DNA from: Sporothrix humicola
Taxonomy: Eukaryota; Ascomycota; Sordariomycetes; Ophiostomatales; Ophiostomataceae
Reading direction: 5' to 3'
DNA length: 14,176 nt
Assembly: GCA_021396245.1 (NCBI GenBank)
Contig: WNYE01000188.1
Span: 1 to 14,176, forward strand
Both the position numbers and the translations under genes were made by a program. Each line of letters starts with the position of its first letter. Within the stretch, counting starts at the first letter, position 1. Below, piece by piece: positions 8,588-14,176 of this stretch. The notes below the pieces were generated by a model. That model ran no database searches, was not told the DNA's origin, and saw only the letters and a list, made by a program, of their open reading frames with translations.

Positions 8588-9977
8588 TTACACCTCCTGG
8601 TTCTTGATAATGATTTTGATGTCGTTGCCGGCTGCGACTGCCTCGAATGCATCCTTGGCCCGCGACATCGGGAACGTCGCCGTGATCAGCGGGGCAAGAT
8701 CGACAACGCCACGGCCGAGCATTTCGATGGCAAGCGGGAAACACGAGGCGGTATACCGCGTGATGCCGCGCACGTCGAGCTCCTTGTTGGTGACGGCAAT
8801 GGTCGGGAAGATGTTGGTCTGGATGTGGCCGAGGCCGACCTGCAGATAAACGCCGCCGTCCTTGCAAATGGCGACGCCGTGGAGCATGGAGTCCTGGGCG
8901 CCGCTGGCCTCAATGACGCGGTCGACACCGCCTTCGTCAGTAAGTCCAACTTCTTCGAGGATGGCCTCCATGCGCTTCTGGGCCACACTCCAGGCCTTGT
9001 CGCCGGGCGTTGTGTGGTCATGGTCACCGTTGGTTGCTCCGTTGGTGCCGTTTGACTCGTGTCTAAAGACATCCGGGAGGCTGTCAATGTGGTAGACGTG
9101 GTCGATGATGGGCCGGCCTGTCAGTGGCGACTTGTATGACTTTGCAAACTCGACTCTTGAAGGCTTGATGTCGAAGGCGATAATCTTGCGCGCAGAGTAG
9201 GCATGTGCCACGGCCGCCGTAATCAGGCCAATAGGTCCGCAGCCGCTGGTTTCGTCAGTATTAATATTCATAATAATCTGGGCACACGGGAAACACTTAC
9301 AAGATAGCAACTGTCTGATGAGCACGGAGATCCGCCCGTTTGCCGATTTGCACGCCAATCTACAACGTTAGTAAAATCAAATAAATCAATCGTGGTGACG
9401 GGATACTCACAGCCAACGGTTGTATACTGCCTGCCACGTCCCAGGACACGCTCTTTGGAATTTTCGGCGCCATGTCGGCCGGCAAGACATAAAACCGTGA
9501 GAGCGTGCCGTGCACACCAGGCGTGCCACAGTACCGGATGGTCGTGCAAATGTTCATCCGGCCGCCCTTGCAGTTGACACACTTGCGGCACGGTAGGCCG
9601 GGCTCGACGGCCACATGGTCGCCCACCTGGTGGGACGTCACTTCCGAGCCGACTGCCTCCACGATGCCGGCCGCCTCGTGGCCCATCACCGACGGCTCGC
9701 CGATCGGCCGGCCGCCCACACCGCCCGACAGGTACGAGTGCATGTCGGATCCGCAGATGCCGTTGGCCATGATGCGCACGAGGACGCCATCTGGTTTGAG
9801 GACGGGCAAAGGAATGGGCTCGATGGCAATGGTGCGTGTTTTGACCAGGAGGCACGACGTATTTGGCGGGAGGTTGAGTGCGGTGACATTGTCGGGCTGT
9901 GCCTGTGTCTGTGTCTGTTTTGCAAGGACCTCTGCCTTTGCATGGTGGTGGGTGATGTGGTCGTCGACTTGCGTCAT
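8588..9977 (-). CDS. Zinc-dependent polyol-type dehydrogenase (MDR superfamily), three exons
   Basis: Exons 9977-9411, 9359-9301 and 9245-8588 are separated by introns of 51 nt (GTGAGT, TACTAAC branch, TTGTAG) and 55 nt (GTAAGT, ACTGACG, ACCAG). The product is 427 residues, a medium-chain zinc dehydrogenase of the sorbitol/xylitol dehydrogenase group, which oxidises a secondary alcohol to a ketone with NAD. Catalytic zinc ligands are Cys75 (GICGSD) and His100-Glu101 (MGHEAAG). The structural zinc site is the C-x2-C-x2-C-x7-C cluster at 130-144. The Rossmann motif is GCGPIGL, with Asp ending the second strand (AFDI), favouring NAD over NADP. Oddities are a ~40-residue His/Gln-rich N-terminal extension and a low-complexity insertion after the Rossmann fold (SNGTNGATNGDHDH), which account for the excess over the usual ~350. 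SIQPLA stands where many members have EPL; I recall Q here in fungal relatives too. The start context is CCAAAATGACG. Confidence 0.93.
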
Positions 9978-10015
9978 TTTGGCGGTTGCTTGCGGCGTTT
10001 GTTGAGTCGCACCAG

Positions 10016-10041
10016 GAGGGTACTCTGAGGGTACTTTGAGG
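10016..10041. repeat. 11-bp tandem repeat, 2.4 copies
   Basis: GAGGGTACTCT is followed directly by GAGGGTACTTT and GAGG. On the minus strand this reads as two RAGTACCCTC boxes 39-64 bp upstream of the dehydrogenase start codon. It may be a regulatory duplication or chance. Confidence 0.55.
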
Positions 10042-10810
10042 TGGCGTTTTGAAACAAAACTGCAATCGGAATTCTACCGAAAAATGCAAAGTGGTGTGAC
10101 CCGGAACACGGGACGACGGACACGGCACAGAATGGATGGCTAGAGTGATGGAGATGGTAGACAATCGAATGGCGATGAAAATGTTCTCGGCAGATCCAGA
10201 TGCAGGGTTGCAGACGAATAAACGAATAAAAGGTTCGAGAATGCGGACAGAAAAAAAGAATGTAGGAACAGAAATGAACGTGCGCGCAGCTGCGTTGTGA
10301 TTTCTGACAGGATTTGTAAATTTATCTCGCCTCTGCCGTCCTGGTCTCGTGGTTCCTTTTGATTTTTTCCCTCTTTTGGGGTTTTGGGGCCGGGGGGAGA
10401 CGGCAGGTGCGGGTCGGAAATTCGGGGAATGGTAGCAGCTGGTGGTCACTGGTGGATTATTTGGGAATGTGAGCGCGGGTGAGCCTTACGGAGGATAACT
10501 GTTGCTTTTCTTTTTGTCTTTTCCGTTTTCTCTTCCCACTGTACATTTCCGAAATCCAGGCCCTCGTTTTTGTTGTTCCCGTTGCCGCTGCCGGTCATCG
10601 GTGCGGAGAATTTCAAGGCGTGCTTTTAGAGCCGTTTTGACACGATCAAAACTGATGAAAGTTTACAAAGTGGGACTACCCCTCGATCTTTTTCTGACTG
10701 CACTCCGACAACTTGAAGGATCGGTCGAAAGCTGACCGACTCGGCCGTTCACATGACCGCCTGCAGATGCAGAAACGCGGCACCAACACGCCACGGGACA
10801 GAAAGAGTTT

Positions 10811-10840
10811 GAGGGAGGGGAGAAGAGAGGAGAGGAGAAA
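10811..10840. repeat. 30-nt homopurine tract
   Basis: Thirty consecutive purines on the + strand (GA/GGA repeats, with the mirror-symmetric stretch GAGGAGAGGAG). Such tracts are common in fungal promoters and can adopt triplex structures; no specific role is shown. Confidence 0.6.
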
Positions 10841-10983
10841 GCATTGTTCGATGCGTCTTGCTTTTGAGATAATTTGACAGACTTCCCAAATTACTCTGAG
10901 CTTATTGTTTGATTTTTGTTTGGTTGCGGCGTGCATCCATGGTGCGGATTTTACGCAATAAAAGGCCATAAATTTAGGTAATG

Positions 10984-11060
10984 CTGCACGTCGCTGCAAC
11001 TGGCTGCATTCGCTGCGAGAGGGGTGCATTTCACTGCATTTAACTGCAGCAACCTGCAAG
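10984..11060 (+). repeat. Degenerate ~10-bp tandem array of CTGCA words (8 units)
   Basis: The TGC of each unit starts at 10985, 10995, 11005, 11014, 11025, 11035, 11045 and 11055, i.e. steps of 10, 10, 9, 11, 10, 10 and 10. Six of the eight units read CTGCA, one CTGCG and one GTGCA; the other five bases vary. The phase is kept although the rest has diverged, which suits an old decamer repeat or a phased protein-binding array. It lies 180-260 bp downstream of the kinase-like gene's stop. Confidence 0.75.
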
Positions 11061-11241
11061 CGAAGCGTGGCGGGCGTGGGGGCTTCATCCACTCAACAGA
11101 CGAGGCTAGATCGTTCAATTACAACATCAAATGCAACACAGATACGACTTACATCAAGATTGTTTGCACGCGACCACGCGACCAGAAGCTCGAGAAAACA
11201 TATTAGTTCCCACAGGAATTAATTGTTACTGTGCCTCCGAC

Positions 11242-12367
11242 CTACTCCTCCTCCCACCACGGATGGTCCAGAACCTGCTGCATGGTCAGCCGCGATGCCG
11301 GATCCGGGTTGGTCATGCCCAAGATGAGATCCACGGCCGCCGGTCCAAGGCCCTGGCCCCATTCGGCGAAGCGCAGGCCCGGGTTTTCACGCACGGCATT
11401 CTCCGCGTCCGCCGACACGCCACTCAGAGCATTGCACCAAACCTCGTCGCCGACTTGTTCCAGCAAGCCCGGCGTGGCCGGTCCAAAGTACGAAAAGTGC
11501 CGCGTTAGAATTTCCTGGCCGGGGAGGATGTTGTTCTTGGCGAGCTCGTCGAGGTTGTCGAGCAAAAGAAAGTCGCCGCCGCCGAGGGTGTAGATGCACA
11601 CAAGTCTAAATGAGTAGACATCCGAGGCGAATGTCATTCCTTTGCCCGTCTGTCCTTCCAGACTGCGCCACATGACGTTCCCTAGCGGATATGGTGCGTC
11701 AAGCCGCTTTCCTGGAGGGGGGTGGAAGGCCAAGTCAAAGTCGCCGAGAGCTGTTTTCGTGACTGTTTTCGTCGTTTCGCCGTCGTCGTTACATTCCCAG
11801 TCCACCAAGATGTTATCAGGCTTCACATCTGGGAGTGTCAGAAAGTCAGCGCATGTCGAACAGCACAGCACGAGCATAAGCACACAGCCTGTCAGCCACT
11901 CAACCTGTCTTACCCAAGTGAACCCAGCCTTGGCTGTGCATCTCCTGCAGGGCCTCCGCGACCGCACGCAGAATCTTTGTTCGCTCAACAGGCGGGAATA
12001 CCGCATCTCGCTGGATGAGGCCCAGCAGCGTGTCTCGGTAGTAGGGATAGATAAGCGTGTGCTGCTCCTCGTTGTAGTCTGTGTGCATGCGCAGCCGGTC
12101 CGTGTTGGGGAATGCCGCGGCAAGTTCGCGCGAAAAGGCAAAGAACGACTCGGAGACGCGCTTGTACACAACGAGGTCGTCGCCGCACTGGGCTTGGACG
12201 ATCTGTGGCTCCTTAGTTCTGGGATGCAGGCGAAGCACCCCGAGCTCCGTGTACACGCGACCGGACGCGCCGACCAGGGTTGACAACGACGCCGTCCGAA
12301 TTGCTAGTCGTGACGACAGCAGCGGAGAAAACGAAGAGAAGGATGACAATCCACGACTGAAAAACAT
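11242..12367 (-). CDS. Fungal protein-kinase-like protein, atypical, two coding exons
   Basis: Exons 12367-11914 and 11828-11242 flank an 85-nt intron (GTAAGA donor, TTCTGAC branch, CTCCCAG acceptor) that splits the catalytic loop. Splicing gives WVHLDVKPDNIL, 346 residues in all. Kinase-fold signs are the probable VAIK-type Lys69 (VVYKRV), HLD at 150-152 in place of HRD, Lys154 and Asn157, DFD at 181-183 in place of DFG, an MWRS.EGQTG activation segment and SDVYSF. The C-terminal part (ILTRHFSYFGP, DPASR, HPWW) resembles a mould-specific kinase family. The glycine-rich loop is not recognisable. Two positions look altered against my memory of the family: RSPEG reads RSLEG (208) and SFGLV reads SFRLV (226). 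The first 38 residues are rich in Ser, Arg and Leu with no acidic residue, like a mitochondrial presequence. An alternative model adds exon 12509-12439 over a 61-nt intron, in frame, giving 373 residues; that intron may instead be in the 5' leader. Confidence 0.8.
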
Positions 12368-12663
12368 GTTGCCGACCCTGTGAAGGCACAGTAGAAAGTG
12401 GTAGAGGAGGAGAAATGGGAACAAAAATGGCCATGTACCTCCTCACAGAAGGCCCCTTGCAAATCGCCAAATAAAATTGACCAATAGGGTGGGTTTGCGA
12501 CAGAACCATGCCGTCCAAACACACTTCCTGCTCGATACGTCCCTAGGTTCAAACCGTCAAAAAGAAAAGAAAAAAAAGAAACGAAAACAGAAAAACAAGT
12601 AGCAGCAAAAAAAAAAAAAAGAAAGAAAATCAACGGGGAACACAGAAACTCAACGGTCGCATT
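12368..12663. promoter_or_regulatory. Upstream region of the kinase-like gene
   Basis: On the minus strand this region carries a probable intron (12438-12378, GTACAT to TTCACAG), an inverted CCAAT box (CCAAT at 12481-12485 on the + strand) and a long pyrimidine tract, which on the + strand is the A-rich stretch 12558-12630 with 14 consecutive A at 12607-12620. CT-rich tracts just upstream of transcription starts are usual for moulds. If the alternative start at 12509 is correct, 12439-12509 is coding. Confidence 0.45.
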
Positions 12664-12897
12664 TCAAATCGCCAATTCTTGCATTGCAAGAACAGGGCCA
12701 CCTCCCACGTCAATCTCCTCCAACTTCTCGGCAGCAGACTCGGCGCCGTCGTGCTCAGGATTGTTGTCGACAAACCCGTCGACCTGCGCCACGTCTGTAG
12801 TGCCGGCGACCGCCTCCTCGTCATCGCTCGAATCATTCATCCTTATCCTTTCCTTAACAAACTCGGCCGACTTGTAAAGTCTCTTCCCTTCTATGCC
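12664..12897 (-). pseudogene. Detached C-terminal tail of the acidic nuclear-type protein
   Basis: On the minus strand, one frame away from the end of the preceding gene, an open stretch of 77 codons begins GIEGKRLYKSAEFVKERI and runs through an acidic segment (NDSSDDEEAV) to a TGA at 12666-12664. Its codon use and its acidic composition match the upstream protein, and it begins exactly where that protein stops. One missing base around 12891-12896 would make them a single frame, reading ...QMGKA, one residue, then EGKRLYK. No GT-AG intron of plausible length connects the two frames. An in-frame ATG at 12840 could start a separate 58-residue protein, but I think a broken tail is likelier. Confidence 0.6.
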
Positions 12898-14102
12898 TTA
12901 CCCATCTGTGGTGTACTGGGCGGGTTGGCTTTAGGGCGTTTGGCCGGCGGCGCGTTGGCGGCGGCTTCTGCACCGCGCAGACTCTGTGTCCGCGTGCGAC
13001 CCCCACGGCGCGGGACGAAATCGGGATCTGGTGCAGCACGTTTTCTCTTAGTGTTGCCACCCTTTGCCGCCTGGTGAGTCTGTTGTCCAGTGGGGCCCTG
13101 GGGTGCTGAGAGAGAAGGAGGAGGCGGGGGCGGGTCCTTCTTAGCAGCGGCACCACCGTTACCATGATCAGGCCCTTGGTCGTCATCGCTGTCTTCCTTA
13201 GAGCTGTCGTAATTGTCCTCTTCGCCGTCGGCATTGTCGGCACCGTCGTCACCCTCTGCATCGTCCGCGTCAAGTTTGCCAGCATCGTCGTCGCTATCTT
13301 CGTCGTCCGCATTGACGTCAAGTTCTTGGAAACGTGTTTCGTCCACGCTGCTCAATTCGCTGTCGCTGTCAGAGTCAGCCTGATTCTGCCGGGAACTGCC
13401 TTCTCCATTATCAAATGGCGTGCTGTTGACATCCGCAGGCATGGCGTCGTCGGTGTTGGTCAAGGACCGCTGGTAGCTTCTCAGTATCGCCAGCATCTCC
13501 TGCGGCGTACTGCCGCGGCGATTCCCTTTATGCCGAAAAGCTCCTAAGAGCCCACTGCGCCCGAGCTCGGCCACAATGTTAACTAGGGCCAGGTTGTCCT
13601 CCGGGTTTTTCTTGTCCATATCGACGATGGCATATGCCAAGTCAGAGACGAAGTGGCCTAGTTCGGCGGCCTTGTACGTGTGGAACTTCTTCACGTCTTG
13701 CGGGTCCAACAACACCCAGGCGAAACGGGAAAACGGCGCGCCCCAGTACAAACGGGCCACTTCGTATGCTACGACGTCCATCGCAAGCCCGGTGATGTAT
13801 GTCGGTATCGGCATCGTGGACTCGAGCTGCTTTATCCATTTGATGTAGAGTAGATTCTCCCGCATGCACATATAAGATGTTTGTTTTGACTGTCCAGAAA
13901 AGTTTTCTCCAGGACCACCTTCCGTCGAAAATGGAAAGAGGCCACTGTCGACGTTTGCGCGGAAGGTGCGAGTGCACAGATGGTGACTAAGCTGGGTGTA
14001 GTTGGCAAACTGCCATTTTGGGAAGTACACCAAGCAAATGGTTACATAATCAGAAAGCTTCACAGCGACAACAGCGAAGAACAATGGCCGCTTCGTGTTC
14101 AC
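12891..14102 (-). CDS. Acidic, probably nuclear protein of unknown function; 5' end unresolved
   Basis: The frame is open for 403 codons down to TAG at 12893-12891. I do not recognise the family. The first ~200 residues look globular (FPKWQFANYTQL, ITGLAMDVVAYEVARLYWG, a Trp/Leu-rich patch, then AELGRSGLLGAFRHKGNR). A strongly acidic Asp/Ser/Glu region follows (~245-320), then DPPPPPPS, and a basic tail with two likely nuclear localisation signals (KRKR, and PPAKRPKA, which resembles the c-Myc type). A chromatin or histone-binding role would fit an acidic-plus-basic layout, but this is inference. The frame opens at a GTG at 14102 directly after an in-frame TAA formed by the 9-bp repeat. The first ATGs are at 13871, 13865 and 13814, yet sequence upstream of them also looks coding. 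The true start is therefore uncertain and may lie in an exon beyond the window. The C-terminus appears cut by a 1-nt frameshift. Confidence 0.65.
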   Translation of the reverse strand: MNTKRPLFFAVVAVKLSDYVTICLVYFPKWQFANYTQLSHHLCTRTFRANVDSGLFPFSTEGGPGENFSGQSKQTSYMCMRENLLYIKWIKQLESTMPIPTYITGLAMDVVAYEVARLYWGAPFSRFAWVLLDPQDVKKFHTYKAAELGHFVSDLAYAIVDMDKKNPEDNLALVNIVAELGRSGLLGAFRHKGNRRGSTPQEMLAILRSYQRSLTNTDDAMPADVNSTPFDNGEGSSRQNQADSDSDSELSSVDETRFQELDVNADDEDSDDDAGKLDADDAEGDDGADNADGEEDNYDSSKEDSDDDQGPDHGNGGAAAKKDPPPPPPSLSAPQGPTGQQTHQAAKGGNTKRKRAAPDPDFVPRRGGRTRTQSLRGAEAAANAPPAKRPKANPPSTPQMGKA

Positions 14103-14176
14103 TTACAGCACTTACAGCACTTACAGCACTTACAGCACTTACAGCACTTACAGCACTTACAGCACTTACAGCACTT
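14100..14176. repeat. 9-bp tandem repeat (CACTTACAG), 8.6 copies, running off the window
   Basis: Eight perfect copies of CACTTACAG plus CACTT reach the right edge, with no mismatch. On the minus strand each unit reads CTGTAAGTG and so contains GTAAGT, the ideal fungal 5' splice donor; on the + strand each contains CTTACAG, an acceptor-like word. Perfect copies imply a young, still-unstable minisatellite. It lies immediately upstream of the acidic-protein frame and puts an in-frame TAA directly before it. Confidence 0.95.

Larger units (their letters stand above)
9978..11241. other. 1.26-kb intergenic region upstream of the dehydrogenase
   Basis: No coding region is convincing on either strand. 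Close to the dehydrogenase ATG is an 11-bp direct repeat, GAGGGTACTYT, in two full copies (10016-10037), probably in the 5' leader. Further out are a G-rich patch (10378-10397), pyrimidine-rich sequence around 10500-10580, a 30-nt purine run (10811-10840) and the CTGCA decamer array (10984-11060). Long CT-rich upstream regions are common in mould promoters. The right end holds the 3' region of the kinase-like gene. Confidence 0.45.

Noticed and set aside
8541..8600. A tRNA or other structured RNA gene in the intergenic regions
   Set aside because: I looked for the T-loop GGTTCGAATCC pattern and cloverleaf arms in the gaps between genes and found none that pair.
10371..10397. A ciliate-like telomere repeat (TTTTGGGGTTTTGGGG)
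   Set aside because: Only one and a half units, in unique DNA far from an end; fungal telomeres are usually TTAGGG.
9268..10449. A 393-codon open frame on the minus strand overlapping the dehydrogenase
   Set aside because: It runs in the wrong frame across the real exons and out into the promoter; its translation is Arg/Pro/His-rich with no domain, whereas the spliced dehydrogenase frame has all zinc and NAD motifs.
12850..12935. An intron joining the acidic protein to its downstream tail
   Set aside because: Candidate donors (GTACAC, GTAAGG) and acceptors give introns of 26-54 nt that are too short, out of frame or lead straight to stop codons.

Overview
The window looks like nuclear DNA of a filamentous ascomycete, probably a Pezizomycotina species. 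The genes are short-intron genes: five introns of 48-85 nt with GTRRG-type donors and, mostly, CTRAC-type branch sites. They have CAMMATG start contexts, are strand-independent and are separated by long intergenic stretches. Their products belong to families typical of moulds. The left end is an A/T block with no TpG at all in its first 240 bases, which is the signature of repeat-induced point mutation (RIP). The species cannot be named from the sequence.

Layout. 1-605: A/T-rich, RIP-like block grading into the promoter of a small two-exon gene (606-1012, +) for a 118-residue conserved fungal protein of unknown function. Convergent to it are two neighbouring minus-strand genes of the CocE/NonD (S15-like) alpha/beta-hydrolase family. 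The first (1146-2765) has lost its N-terminal ~95 residues at a junction near 2655. Beyond that junction lies a coding-like stretch in the opposite orientation (to 2967). The second (3305-5124) keeps its full length but carries a 2-nt frameshift, sitting inside a perfect 17-bp inverted repeat, and an in-frame TAG. Next come a fungal HNH-nuclease-type protein (5564-6710, -) whose first HNH histidine reads as tyrosine, an HpcH/HpaI-type aldolase (7247-8113, -) and an NAD-type zinc polyol dehydrogenase with three exons (8588-9977, -). A 1.26-kb gene-free interval follows. It holds a G-rich patch, a 30-nt purine tract and an array of eight CTGCA-like words at 10-bp spacing. The right part holds a small fungal protein-kinase-like gene (11242-12367, possibly starting at 12509, -). 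Beyond it is an acidic, probably nuclear protein (12891-14102, -) whose C-terminal tail continues after a 1-nt frameshift (12897-12664). The window ends inside a 9-bp tandem repeat (14100-14176).

How the genes relate. The CocE-like hydrolases, aldolase and polyol dehydrogenase could be parts of an accessory catabolic neighbourhood (ester/amide cleavage, retro-aldol cleavage, alcohol oxidation), but nothing proves they are co-regulated. The strongest theme is decay: a truncation, two frameshifts, one nonsense codon and several substitutions at family-conserved sites. Three of these substitutions fit the CpA-to-TpA context preferred by RIP. I found no CRISPR, tRNA, rRNA or intact transposon.
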